From Owenia fusiformis (lineage: Eukaryota > Annelida > Polychaeta > Sabellida > Oweniidae), in assembly GCA_903813345.2 (NCBI GenBank), contig CAIIXF020000006.1, forward strand, positions 2,604,001 to 2,668,000: a stretch of 64,000 nucleotides of DNA. Direction: 5' to 3'. The translations under genes were made by a program, and so were the position numbers. Shown here piece after piece: positions 37,501 through 48,322 of this stretch. The number at the start of each line of letters is the position of its first letter. Positions within the stretch are counted from its first letter, which is position 1. The notes beneath the pieces are model-generated. The model searched no databases, had not been told where the DNA came from, and saw nothing but the letters and a program-made list of their open reading frames with translations.

Positions 37501-38440
37501 GGAAGTTTCCGGTTGCCATACTTATGTAGGAGGGTGTCAGTTACGTATAAACAATTTAAAACATAAACAATTTGCAATGCAACTTAAAATATCTAATTTC
37601 CGTTTTGATCAAAACCTGGTATGTATGTAACATGGCGTTAACCCAGATATTTTTTAATTAATTAAAAACATCAAATACAGCTGCAGTGAATATGCATACA
37701 TATGATACATATAGTACACGTAGACTTGACTTATACAGGTTAATGATTAAAAATGAAACGTTCGTGATTTTAAACTAGCTCGCTGTTCTTAATATATTCT
37801 CTTTTTCAAATGAATGAAATTATGATTACTCTTTTCATCACCCTTTTACTGTCACATAAAAGTTGGTAATTCAATATGTGTACAGAGTATTTCATCGCGC
37901 TGTGGTACTTATAGACTAGGAACACGTATGGAGAGTAGGGCGTTGGTATACATCGCCTTGATTTATTCTCCTAGGTCGAGGGGCAGATTCACATTCAACG
38001 ATCACTATTGCTTAAAACATACAATTTATTGTAACTACATGTATGCGTTTAAAATATGAAGTACCGGTGCTTGATGTACTTTTCGTTCACAAAGTCACAT
38101 ATACTGTATGTAGTAATGTACAGAACGTGTAAAATGTGAAATTTTTGTTCAGGAGTTTGTGGATGCGATTGGTTTGTTGTCGAAATAGTTCTGGGGGGTT
38201 GATTGATATGCGACATTGATTTGCATTAATCTTACCACAATCTCATTTTTTCTGAGAATATTTATAAAGGTGCAGCACCATCAGACATACTTTCTCTAAC
38301 CTTTAAGAGAAAGGCGATTGGTTGAATTAATGAATGGTCAACCATGGTCAGATATGAATTTTCCGGAATCTTACAATATGGTATGTCACCGACGGAATCA
38401 ATTACATCTTTCCTTTACACAATCATGCTTTTTCTGATCA
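34525..38440. other. Unannotated stretch
   Basis: AT-rich DNA with no recognised gene. It contains a poly-C run at about 36941-36952 and a small palindrome cluster near 35775-35815 (CACGATG-CAC-CATCGTG). Confidence 0.5.
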
Positions 38441-38478
38441 ATTGTTTTCCAAAACAGCATCCATTTCCAGAATGTTTG

Positions 38479-38700
38479 CCTTACCAAAGCATGCATTTTC
38501 CAAACTTTTACCTTACCAAAGCATGCATTTTCCAAACTTTTGCCTTACCAAAGCATGCATTTTTTCAAACTTTTGCCTTACCAAAGCATGCATTTTCCAA
38601 ACTTTTGCCTTACCAAAGCATGCATTTTTTCAAACTTTTGCCTTACCAAAGCATGCATTTTCTAAACTTTTGCCTTACCAAAGAATGCGCATTTCCACAA
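38479..38700. repeat. 32/33-bp minisatellite, seven units
   Basis: CCTTACCAAAGCATGCATTT recurs at 38479, 38511, 38543, 38576, 38608, 38641 and 38673. Steps alternate between 32 and 33 bp because the following T-run varies in length. Each unit has the palindromic GCATGC core. The steps are not multiples of three, so the open frames here switch frame from unit to unit. Confidence 0.9.
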
Positions 38701-39448
38701 TGAAAACATGAATTCCACTTGTAATAGCCTACACCATATTTGGTATTCAATTCAGTACGCAATGGACAACCAGTTTTCCAAAGCAATGGTCAGGACTAAA
38801 AAGTCACTGTAACTGGCAATGTTCGCTTTATTTCGAACCCTGGTATCTTACCCATAGTACCAACAGTTATATTACAAATTACTATTCATTTTTTGAATCC
38901 GGTATCTGATCATGCGAAAAATAAGTTGGAGATGAAAATGTCATGAGTTGAAATTAAAGGAGACACTGTTGAATTTTAGCATCGCTGCTAAAGATAGCTC
39001 CTGTCTATCATAAGCATAATGGTCTCGTTATACCGGTAAAATGACAGTTGCGACCCTTGTGAAAGAATCTTAAGAAGTCATCATTTCAGACCGGGAATGT
39101 CACTCTGTGATATACTTTTGCCATACTAACACACGCGTCGACTAGGGTACTATGAAGCATCGTTCAAATGGCTTCTTACCCACGCTATCGAGATCTTTCA
39201 AACGCCATCATGTATAAAGGATATTGTTTTCTTTGAACCGGATCTAGGTAGACTAGATTGTAAACTTTAGAAATAAAATGTCATACTGCTCCCTATTGTC
39301 AAAGACTGTACAATGTTGCCCCACTATGTAAAGAACATGTTGAATGAATAGAGTATATTGGCATACTGATTTATATCAACTTAAACTCGTCCCACAATAT
39401 TCCAGTTCACACGCTAATTAAAATGGGGGCAGCGTGGCTACATATTTA

Positions 39449-40186
39449 CAGGGTGGTCCAAAAACTCGTATTTCAAAAATGAATATAGATATTATTGATT
39501 AAAACATGTCATATTATATACCAGTGGATAGGGAATTTACTTATCTTTAATTTGGTATATCATAATTGAAAAGTTATGATAATGCCTGTCAACCAGCGTC
39601 CATAATTCAAATGACGTCACTTTCGTTTCAAAATGCCTTTTCAAAAACTTGCAATTCCAGGAAAAAAGTTTTTTTGTCAACATAACAGATGTTCAATATG
39701 TCCACCATTCTGATCAATTATGGCCCTCAATCTTGGCATAAACTTATTGATAAGAGCATTGATATGCCATGTATGGGGAGAACCCAGCAATGCGTGTATC
39801 ATGAACTCTTAACATCTACTCAGTCCCTAAAGGACAGAATTGTTGAGAAATTCATTGTCTCAACAGCATATCAATGATACTATTGACCAGTTTAGGCTAA
39901 GATTGAGGGATATAATTGATCAAAATGGAGGACATACTGAACATCTGTTTCTGTTGATAATAAACTTGGTTTTTGCAAGTTTTTGAAAAACCATTTTGGA
40001 ACGAAAATGACATCATTTGTATTATGGACGCTGGTTGACATATATAGCAATAAATTTGAACTTATGATATACCAAATTAAAGATAATTAAATGTCCCATC
40101 CACTGGTATATAATAGGACATGTTTTCATCTATAAAATCAATGGTTATTTTTGAAATACGGGTGTCCCATTTTTTGGACCACCCTG
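39449..40186. mobile_element. Fold-back mariner-like element with two inverted transposase C-termini
   Basis: Flanked by TA on both sides. The ends CAGGGTGGTCCAAAAA and TTTTTGGACCACCCTG are inverted copies typical of Tc1/mariner/IS630-type elements. Arms of about 320 bp (39449-39770 and 39865-40186) are homologous through nearly their whole length. Each arm encodes, reading inward to its end, a transposase C-terminal motif: MPRLRAIIDQNGGHIEHL (minus strand, left arm) and LRLRDIIDQNGGHTEHL (plus strand, right arm). The rest of the transposase is missing, so it cannot move by itself. Confidence 0.8.
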
Positions 40187-41034
40187 TATATATATCCGTA
40201 GGCAACGAAATAGCTGGGGGAGATTGGGTACATGGCGGGGTGGCATCGAGTTGGACCTAATCGAATAACCTTATAAATCATTGGAGACAGTGGCCATGAC
40301 AGAAAAGGACCAAATGAAATGTTCAGATCTAGCAATCCATCTCGATAAGTATTTGACTAATTTAAGATGTGTTGGGAGAAGGTTCTAGAAGGGCAACCAC
40401 TCCTGCACCCTTTTGGTGAACCAATAAACTATGATATGTTGGCTAGATCTATAATGTCAAACTTTGCAGGTTGAAATGTTTGTAAACAACATTGTAGTTC
40501 TTGAAAAGTGATCCTAGGTCTGCCCTGGAACTGTAAGAATGACATCATTACCAATATATGATAGCTTTGTATTTCGGTATAATTGGTACGTTCTAGCTTT
40601 CAACAGACGCTTTATTTAGTCAGTTTTGCATACATCTAAGCAAGGGGATTCCTAATCAACAGTGCGTCCATTCTTTGTTCAATAGGTCCAATGATTCTGT
40701 TTAATAAAGAGCCCAAAAACACTGACTTCAACCTAGTCCCTGACATTCTATATTAATTATAAGTATTATAAATAGACAATAACACTAAAAAAGTTAAACC
40801 TACAACAATAGGTGTTTTGAATGGTGTAAAAGCTACAGTCACTCCTCCCACTACAAAACCTATCTAATAGTACTGAATACTCGTGAAGACGAGCTACATG
40901 ATACCCACCATCACAGCATCAATCCTTTGGAGAGAGATGGAGAAGGTGTGAATTACAGTGATGAATCAGCTATGCTGGCGACCTTACCGAGACAAGGCCG
41001 GTTATAGATTAAACTAGAGTTTGCATCAAAATCA

Positions 41035-41065
41035 GAGGGTTTCTCCTTCGGGAGACAATGGGATA
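41035..41065 (+). repeat. Second copy of the UUCG-hairpin segment
   Basis: GTTTCTCCTTCGGGAGACAA matches the 3' segment of the SINE-like repeat at 19.6 kb, in opposite orientation. No simple-repeat tail follows here. Confidence 0.45.
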
Positions 41066-41356
41066 TAGTTGATATGGATGCTTAAGTGTGACACATTACC
41101 TTACCAAAACCAACCATTATGTCAACCAAACAAGCAATCCATCTACCAACCAAACTTTACTTGCTCATCACGATAACTCACTTACGTTGTCCAAGGGAAG
41201 ACAGACGACAAGGACACAATTTGTAAGACAAAATTACACAATCACTTGTTAGCCGCATAAACGTTTTAAACCAAAACTGAACTAAATGTCGTTAATAGGC
41301 CATGGTATCAAACGTGCTAAAATAAGAAGTCCAATTTGACATGATGGAAATGTTAT

Positions 41357-41522
41357 ACTTAAGGATTTAAGCCCAAGACTCAATGCATTGTTTGCTGAAT
41401 CATTCCATGAAGGTGTTGTTGCCAAACCTTTGCATGACCGCGCTGCACTGTTCATTATATGTGAATACTCTGTTCGGATAGACTGGAAACGGACACACCT
41501 TGCCTAGCTATGTGTGAATTCT
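41357..41522. repeat. Dispersed repeat (internally deleted copy)
   Basis: ACTTAAGGATTTAAGCCCAA, TGAAGGTGTTGTTGCC, CTGTTCGGATAGACTGG and ACACACCTTGCCTAGCTATG follow in the same order as in the copy at 25277-25660 but with about 200 bp missing. Same orientation. No coding capacity. Confidence 0.6.
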
Positions 41523-43146
41523 ATATATACTTATTCAATGATTTAAATAATTAATCCGCAGTTGCCTGATGTGAACTTGGCTGATGTAAAAATACAATGT
41601 ACAATTGAGAAATAAATGTTTTCATGTGTATAAATATATGGAAATATTATATACACGTTGTTTGCCTACTTAGGTTAACTTGGGTGAGCAAAGCTATCAA
41701 TCAAAGCCATCCAATGAAAGCGTCGTGGGACATTTAATGTCAATGTCACAAGAAAATAAAACACATTTGAAAACATCTTCTATTTTAAAGGGTCTCATTA
41801 AAACATACCATTACCTGGTATCATTTATCAGTTATTTCAATCAAACCAACATTGGTAATTATCGAAGCTGAAACGTACTGAACCTTGTCAAATAAATGCC
41901 TTACTAAATAAAAATTAAGAATAATGAGAATAAAATGATAATTTGATTTCGTTCATTAAACGAGTGCAGGGTGATATATAAGATGAGGCGGTAGAATAAT
42001 TGAAGAACAAAACGAATGTACGTAAATAACAATGAATACAACTCAATAACCAAACCATGGCCTTATGTTACATCAATAGTAAAAAACGTTGCAACAATCA
42101 CTGAACCATAAAACCTATCAAACAAATCCCACACATATGGTGGCATCATGAATCCCATGAGGTATAATAGACAGCAACAAAACGTGTGATTAGATGTCGC
42201 AAGTGTACAATACATAGAATGTTTCTTTTGATTACGAGTACTAGTGTCATCTATTTTGTGATATTCTAGATGCCTGCGTACATTGAATTTTTCGCCATCA
42301 ATTTTTCCCTCAACCGGCAAACGCCATTAGCTCGTAACAGATAGTGACTATATGGTCAAGGAGTGAATTAAGGTAATACTTAAAATGACGACAAATCAGA
42401 ATCTGTCATTATTTTTCAAGAGCTGCCTCTAGCAATTCAATCACATGCTTTTTTTATGGAATAGTACTTTTTATACCATATACTTGTTAACGATGAAATA
42501 AGGGACCATGGTGTTAAATGTGGTTCCCATGTACTGATATGTTCAGCAAATGTCTTAAAGATGGTCAAAATTAACATTAAATTCCATTTACCAAAATCAT
42601 TTATGCGGTGGGGTGGAGAGTAAAGGAAATGTAGCAACAATGCCGTTTGCTATAAAAATTGAAAATATAGACGTGTCGCAAAAAGGTGGCGCATTATTTT
42701 TTAAGGGTATCGCGTGAATATTACTTTGATTCCCCGGATTATAAGATAATATTCTAATTAAAGTTATATGGGTCTTTTTCAAAAGTTCGTCACTCAAAAG
42801 TTCAAATATTACATGCTCGATATCTCAACATTTTGAGAAGTATAGCCAAAAACGATTATTTTATTCAACTCAGTAGAGGTCAAAAAGATACTGAGGATAA
42901 TATCAGGTGAAAATGTTAAAATTTGTTGAAGTTATTCACTTTTTTGGGCTTCGTGTCCAGCTGTTTTTGCAGTTTTTTAAGCAATTTTGGGGGATACATC
43001 AGAGATACATCCCCTGGATCTTTCTTTTTGGAAATGAGGCGGAAAAATGTGTTGCCACAAGTCTACAGAGGTTATCTATGTGAATCATTTCGTTTTCAGA
43101 TAATAAATCTACCATACTCGAAAAATAAGACAATGTCAATTTAGAA

Positions 43147-43367
43147 CTAACGTGCGTGATGCATGGTGTCAAACACCATCACGCACGTTATTCATGAGCT
43201 CCAGGCTGATTATTTTTACAAAAAGTCAGATGAAGTGTTTTTTCGAAAGGAGGATACACCGAGCTCTCATTGTGTTCAATGCTATATGAAGTATATATGG
43301 AAAATAATTTTTATGCTCAGTTGCGTGCATTATCGTTTTTCGTGTCAAACTCGTCACGCACGTTAGA
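43147..43367. mobile_element. Small inverted-repeat element with CTAACGTGCGTGA ends
   Basis: CTAACGTGCGTGA (43147-43159) and TCACGCACGTTAG (about 43354-43366) are perfect inverted ends. A further inner copy, CATCACGCACGTT at about 43175-43187, forms a near-perfect hairpin with the left end (AACGTGCGTGATG...CATCACGCACGTT). About 220 bp, lying 400 bp past the PLP enzyme poly(A) signal. No coding capacity. Confidence 0.5.
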
Positions 43368-43744
43368 AAGCCTATTTTCATACAAAATACGCGATCACAT
43401 GTGTAAATGAAATTGTATTTTATTTACACATTTACGAGATGTTATAGATCCAGTGGTAAGTTTCAACTCTGAAGCGGCAATATGGTCTTTATAAGTTGCT
43501 CGAAGATTGGTGTCAAACTTCGTTACGTTTTAAAGCTGTTTTGATGAAGTTTCTAGATCAACTACACTCCGTTCACGATTCTTGCGCGTTCTTTTTTAAA
43601 AAAGAGTTTATTACCAAAACATCTGGCAAATATCCCCTGTTGACACGTTACATTTTGAATTATTTTTCGTCTTTAAACGCTCATAACTCAAACAATATAT
43701 AACTATTATACTTATTTTTCGTCTTGATAAAGGTAGATAGAAGT

Positions 43745-43750
43745 TTTATT
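43745..43750 (-). terminator. Polyadenylation signal AATAAA
   Basis: AATAAA on the minus strand (TTTATT on plus), about 55 nt past the PLP enzyme stop codon. Position and match are canonical. Confidence 0.55.
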
Positions 43751-43803
43751 TCAAAGGATGAATTTTAGTAAGCGTGCCATATTGTGAAATATGAATGAGA
43801 TTG

Positions 43804-44079
43804 TTAACTCAGTTTTTCAACTGTCTTTTCGTTTCCAATTGATGTCAACGGTGTCAAGTCCCAGTGCAGTAAAGGGCACCCATACTCCTCATCCCTCACC
43901 CTGTCTGCTTTACCACTTGTCATTATGTTGTTCAAAGCCTCTCCTAACTTGTGAAAGTCCGCAATGGTGTTGTATACGTGTACCGAGAGTCGTATCCATG
44001 TAAACCCATTGATGAATGTCATGCACGTCTGGATGTTATAATTGGTCGATAGTTCCGTTTCAAGGCTTCCTGCTCCTTG
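43804..44079 (-). CDS. PLP enzyme exon 8 and stop
   Basis: Acceptor GTCTGTTTTAG. Encodes QGAGSLETELSTNYNIQTCM and INGFTWIRLSVHVYNTIADF, the usual C-terminal 'RlS.hvYNt..Df' segment of the family, then a short polar tail ending KTVEKLS and TAA. A polyadenylation signal lies about 55 nt downstream. Confidence 0.9.
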   Translation of the reverse strand, partial: QGAGSLETELSTNYNIQTCMTFINGFTWIRLSVHVYNTIADFHKLGEALNNIMTSGKADRVRDEEYGCPLLHWDLTPLTSIGNEKTVEKLS

Positions 44080-47000
44080 CTAAAACAGACAATTTAATGG
44101 TTAAAGGGTAATTTAAAGTACACTTCCCTCCATAAGTTTGGCAACCTTTAACTTTTTTAAAGATCGTCGTATCCCGACGGAAATGGCGGGTGCGTGCAAA
44201 TCAGATTTAGTAAAAGCTGAGACTAGTTTTATGATGGTCTCAGGTAAAAGATTAACCATTTTATATAGTAAATAGATTGTCTTACTTATGGCACGCTAAG
44301 TGTTTAGTTTTACTTTGTGAACATTGACGTTACAGAGCTGTAAAGTCATTTTTGAAAATCATTTTCGCCTCCTGTGTAATTCCAATTGGATCGAAGGTTT
44401 CTTAGAAAAAGGCCTATGCGTTTTTTAACCTGAAGAAACATCAGTTTTTGTGAGATAACGTTTGCAAATTTAACTGTTTATCTTAATTCATGTTTTTGGT
44501 AGAACTTGGATTGATGCATGGATATTCTTGTCCTGCGGCAAACCTATTTCCCATTCGTTAATTGGGAATGTCGATTTTCAAACATTCATCAAATTAAATG
44601 TCAATTTGTATTTCAGGTAATTTTTTCTTTACAGGTTATGCAACTAAAAATTCAAAAATAAAGATGCTTTAACCATGGGGGGATAGGGTTGCAAAACTTA
44701 TGGAGCGGAGTGTAAATATTGATCTTCACAAAATAACTTTTTACATTAGTTAATGGAGCAACTTTAGCTCAGGAGAAAATTATATTTTGATATGGTATGA
44801 CAGTTTCTTCTATTAACAGAGAATACTTACTGGATCACGTGAATACCCCTCTATATGAGGTATTCTGAGCAGGCGCATAGAAGGTGCACGAAGAGAGGGG
44901 GGAAGAGGGTACGTCTCGGTACCAAGAACCTTGCAGAGGTACGCACACCCTTCATCCAATAGTCTCTCTGTGTAATTATGGACAGTGCCCTGCAAAAGAA
45001 AATTTAAGAAGCAGGAATACTTGATATCTTATATTTTCATCAAAATATAGAACATTTAAAAACATACAGTATACTTAAGTTTTTTGCCAAGTTCATTTAC
45101 GCGCACGCTCGGTCTTCCGGCACTGCGTTCAGACGAAACGACAAGTGGAAGCCAACTGAACGAAGATGAGTTCCTTAATTGCTGTCAAAGTTCAATGATT
45201 TATACACTCACCAAGCCCCCGAGTCGTTCCAGGTACCCTAGGGCAGCTCCAACTGTGTGGTAGGGGGTATTGTCCCTAGTGCCTCTCACACAGAAGTCAT
45301 AATGCAGCTTGTGGCCGTGAAAGTGTGACGTAATACCTGGACGTATGACCGTCTGGTGTTTTGGGTGAATCCAGAGAATTGCACACCCTCTGGGCGTGAA
45401 TAACCATTTATGAAGATTTCCTACAAATTGTGATCAAAATTGTGAGCAAATTAATACCAAAATTGCCTAACTAAAGAACAACTGAGGAGATTGGGGATGG
45501 GGATAAACATGTACACTCTACATGTCAGTTTTGAGGAGCTCTTGAGTTTCAGTTCACGTTATAAATACATATCGACGTTTTTACTAATCGATTCCTTTTT
45601 CTGTTAATCTAACTTTCAAATTAATTTTGATATACGGGTGAAAAACGGAAGTTACCTGCATAAAAGTCTGCCCCGATATCTGCTATACTCAGATCTATCT
45701 GACCAGGTGCATGCGCGCCATCTATTATAGATAAAACTCCGAATTCTTTGAGCATCTTTACCAGCTCTTCAACAGGTAGAACAATTGATGTTGGACTTGT
45801 GATGTGGTCTAAAAGATTAAATGAATCAAATATTTTAAGTGTCCAGGTGGCATTTAGGAATAACATGACCCTACATAAATTCAAGATGGCTGATAAGTCC
45901 CTCAAATGATTCTAATGCCTGCATAAATCCCAGTTAAGTCGACTGAGTATTTTATCAACTCCCCCAATGAATGCATAGGAAGTAAATGCTGAAGATATGT
46001 ATATTATGTCGGTTATTTTATCCCATAAACACATATGATGATTCGAAGAAAAGATTGGCATAAGTTCCCATGCAGTTTTTCTTCGGAGATTACTGAATGA
46101 TAGCGCTGAATACATCAAAAGGGATGGTGCCAGTAAGGACCACACAAAGTGTTATTCCAAATACTCACACCAGGATTGGACAAAACTATCTTATACATTA
46201 TATACATATGTGCCCCTTCATAGAATCGTTTATAGAAAGAAGACTCTCAGGCGACTAATTTCTTCAACTTGCTTTACCTATAATCGCTGCTCTGATGTTT
46301 GTGTGGTTCTCAAGCACCTCGCGGTACTTCTCAAGTATATATTCCTTGTCTTCAATTGGGTGCTGGAGCTCAACATAGATGACAGTGACATCTATTTAAA
46401 AGAAAAAATGTTTATAATTTCGAAATACTGGGGATTGTCTCATCTTCTACACCTTCATACATACACCTTTTTTCAAAAATCGATAGATCGTTCCTTGAGT
46501 ACCTTATTTCATCAAGAGGTACGAAGGAGGCATAAGTATCACAAATTTTTTTCTAAATTCCGAAAGACAAAAATGAAAATAGTTAAAAGGTAAAGTGATG
46601 TTCATGAATGGAACATTCGCGCTCGAGTCATTCAGAAGGATTTGAATAAAAAATTACAGCAAATATTTCTATTTTGTAACTCACAATATCTTTAGACTGG
46701 AAAAGGAAGAAGTTGACAATGTTGATCATAATGCAATAGGCCCGAATATCTCGGACGAATGGAAATCTAAAACCAAAAATCTCACCCAGGGGATTGGTAT
46801 ACCTTTTGGTGTGCTGAATGTCCCCATATTCTTCATGGCGTTATAAGTGACGTTGCTAATTAGGATGGCATCCCCTGGTTGGAACTGTATTGACTTGACA
46901 ACCGAATCCACACCTAAAATAAAGTGAAATTACTTTTACGACTGCACATTATAACAATATGTCACCACTTGTGGTGGTGATATAAAAAGCACTATAATTC

Positions 47001-47722
47001 TGCCAGTAGTGGCATGGCCATGCATGATACAGATACGGCACAGTTTATAGAAAAATATAAAACTCAACATTCTTTTTGAATCGGAATTGTGAAAATGAAC
47101 TCTTTAGTTAGTGTTATTTCGCTAAGTTCATCAATGGTCATGGATAGTGAACGAAATGTTCCACCAAACACCAAGTCAGATTTCTGTGATATTCAGTTTT
47201 GTTAAAGTGGCTCGATTATTTCACGTACCTGTGGTAGTATTCTCTACGAAAACTGTATTTTCTACTTCTGCCCCTAGGAAACTGCAGATCGTCTGCAAGC
47301 TGTTGCGCCATAATTGAGAATTGGTTATTCTGAACCATTTATCAGGGTAACGTTCCAGATCGTCACGAAGTCTGTCAAGAATCATCGTAAGCAATAGAAA
47401 TATTGACAAGTCATTCCGAAATGTTGATAAATGTTATGCAAAGCCTTGCACGTTAAAAGTGTACGAAGCAAGTGGTTGAATGGTACTGAAGCTCGACCAA
47501 TTCTATGAAGCGATTGCAAAATTGACATTATATGTGAAGGCCTGTTATATTTTCTAAAGCTGCAAGTTGTTAATCAATTCACCTAGTTTGCTCCGCCTGT
47601 ACGTCTTTTGGTACAGCTCCATATGACCCATGGTTTAAGAAGATTACATTCGGGTCCAGGCAATACGCAGACGTCTTCAATTCTCCTCCAAATGGAATAC
47701 CATCTTTCGTTCTGAAATCCAT
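43804..47722 (-). CDS. Class V PLP-dependent aminotransferase-fold enzyme (isopenicillin-N epimerase / Egt2-like), complete, 8 exons
   Basis: Exons 47583-47722, 47229-47371, 46803-46913, 46278-46391, 45656-45808, 45212-45420, 44831-44989 and 43804-44079 join in phase (1305 nt, 434 residues). Every junction is GT-AG. Family landmarks are LNHGSYGAVP near the N-terminus, DRLRDDLERYPDKWF, ENTTTG (phosphate-side loop, about 90-95), DGAHAPGQ (Asp199, predicted to pair with the PLP ring nitrogen), NLHKWL (Lys225, predicted Schiff-base lysine) and RGTRDNTPY (266-274). The length is usual for this family. Relatives include cysteine desulfurases, hercynylcysteine sulfoxide C-S lyases and cephalosporin-pathway epimerases. 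Animal members are often named isopenicillin-N epimerase-like, but their substrate is unknown and I do not assign one. No signal peptide is seen, so a cytosolic enzyme is likely. The start is the first ATG giving the family N-terminus; a three-codon upstream ORF begins at 47750. A TIR element occupies the last intron. Confidence 0.93.
44119..44717. mobile_element. TIR element (MITE-like) in the last intron of the PLP enzyme gene
   Basis: The left end reads ACACTTCCCTCCATAAG then TTTGGCAACC. The right end, reverse-complemented, reads ACACTCCGCTCCATAAG then TTTTGCAACC. These near-perfect inverted ends of about 30 bp bound about 600 bp with no coding capacity. Similar ends occur at 28866-29114 and, one end only, near 23225. 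Confidence 0.55.
44831..44989 (-). CDS. PLP enzyme exon 7
   Basis: Acceptor TTCTTTTGCAG, donor GATCCA|GTAAGT, 53 whole codons. Encodes GTVHNYTERLLDEGCAYLCK, then PPSLRAPSMRLLRIPH, part of the small C-terminal domain. Confidence 0.88.
45212..45420 (-). CDS. PLP enzyme exon 6 (Schiff-base Lys)
   Basis: Acceptor CAATTTGTAG. Encodes GNLHKWLFTPRGCAILW, then HFHGHKLHYDF and VRGTRDNTPYHTVGAALGYL. Lys225 in NLHKWL is the predicted PLP-binding lysine; GTRD is a conserved family motif. Donor GGCTTG|GTGAGTG, phase 0. Confidence 0.92.
45656..45808 (-). CDS. PLP enzyme exon 5 (cofactor Asp)
   Basis: Acceptor TTAATCTTTTAG. Encodes DHITSPTSIVLPVEELVKML, EFGVLSIIDGAHAPGQ and DIGADFYAG. Asp199 in DGAHA is the predicted partner of the pyridine nitrogen. 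Donor TATGCAG|GTAACT, phase 1. Confidence 0.92.
46278..46391 (-). CDS. PLP enzyme exon 4
   Basis: Acceptor TTTAAATAG. Encodes DVTVIYVELQHPIEDKEYIL, then EKYREVLENHTNIRAAII, the strand-helix element ahead of the PLP Asp. Donor ATTATAG|GTAAAG, phase 1. Confidence 0.88.
   Translation of the reverse strand: MSLSSMLSSSTQLKTRNIYLRSTARCLRTTQTSEQRL
46803..46913 (-). CDS. PLP enzyme exon 3
   Basis: Acceptor TTTATTTTAG. Encodes VDSVVKSIQFQPGDAILISN, then VTYNAMKNMGTFSTPK. I chose the donor CCAAAAG|GTATAC because it is phase 1 and matches exon 4. The competing GTGAGA 24 nt downstream (after CCCTGG) would be phase 0 and break the frame. Confidence 0.82.
46944..46990. repeat. Short hairpin repeat (ATGTCACCACTTGTGGTGGTGA)
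   Basis: ATAACAATATGTCACCACTT, then GTGGTGGTGATATAAAA, in a PLP-gene intron. The same motif ends the element at 57116-57235 and resembles 60058-60105. Confidence 0.5.
47229..47371 (-). CDS. PLP enzyme exon 2
   Basis: Acceptor TTCTTGACAG. Encodes RLRDDLERYPDKWFRI through VENTVFVENTTTG. The Thr-rich turn is where this family contacts the cofactor phosphate. Donor ACCACAG|GTACGTG, phase 1. Confidence 0.9.
47583..47722 (-). CDS. PLP enzyme exon 1
   Basis: ATG at 47720-47722, opening MDFRTKDGIPFGGELKTSAY and leading to the conserved FLNHGSYGAVP segment. It ends ACTAG|GTGAAT in phase 2. The Arg codon is completed by the first base of exon 2. Confidence 0.9.
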
Positions 47723-48322
47723 CCCTACCGACAGTATTATGTTAAAACATCGCGCTGGTAGTGAAACTCGTATTATGTAAAGTAAACTTACAATCTACCA
47801 ACGTAAAATAAGTTAACATGATTGACCTTACTACGTACACGACTAAATGATTTATGGCCCATACGATAAATGTTTATCTTATTTAGAGTCACAATTGCAT
47901 GTTTAAGGATTGAAGTAAAAGCTGATTTGTGGGTAAAAAGAGTATGGGTTTGCCGTATGCATATTGAGGTTGAGCTGAGGTTGGTAGGGCAGATTTAAAC
48001 TAGAAATCTAGAAACAATGCATTGTATATCCTCGGTTATTTCTAACACTTAGAAACACATGTTAGCACCCATTGGCTATAGCTGATCATTACAATAATAG
48101 ATTTTACATAATGTTTTCTCTTACTGGTTATTAAAGAAACATGCACATTCACGGAGCTCTTGGAATGATGGGATAATAAAGTGATCACTGTATTTATAAA
48201 CTGATGGCTTCTCTTAATAAGGGTCACTTTTCCATTACTGCACAATGTTGCATTATTACAATCTGGTTTATCAATCATGGTAGATTAAGATCAGGTATGC
48301 CAAAATAAACCAGGTTTTAGAG

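Larger units (their letters stand above)
40187..43140. other. Unannotated stretch downstream of the PLP enzyme gene
   Basis: Apart from the two small repeats at 41.0 and 41.4 kb, nothing recognised. Short open frames (85 codons or fewer) lack domains. Confidence 0.45.

Noticed and set aside
38344-38711. Two overlapping frames (119 and 89 codons) over the 32/33-bp array
   Set aside because: The repeat step is not a multiple of three, so both frames are just different readings of the same minisatellite.
42923-43702. Run of plus-strand frames of 67-73 codons downstream of the PLP enzyme
   Set aside because: Different frames, no homology, and one overlaps the small inverted-repeat element.
46726-46802. 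Extension of PLP enzyme exon 3 past the GTATAC site
   Set aside because: The extension adds GIPIPWV and then leads to a stop. Using GTGAGA would be phase 0 and would not join exon 4. GTATAC gives a phase match and the DVTVIYVELQ continuation.
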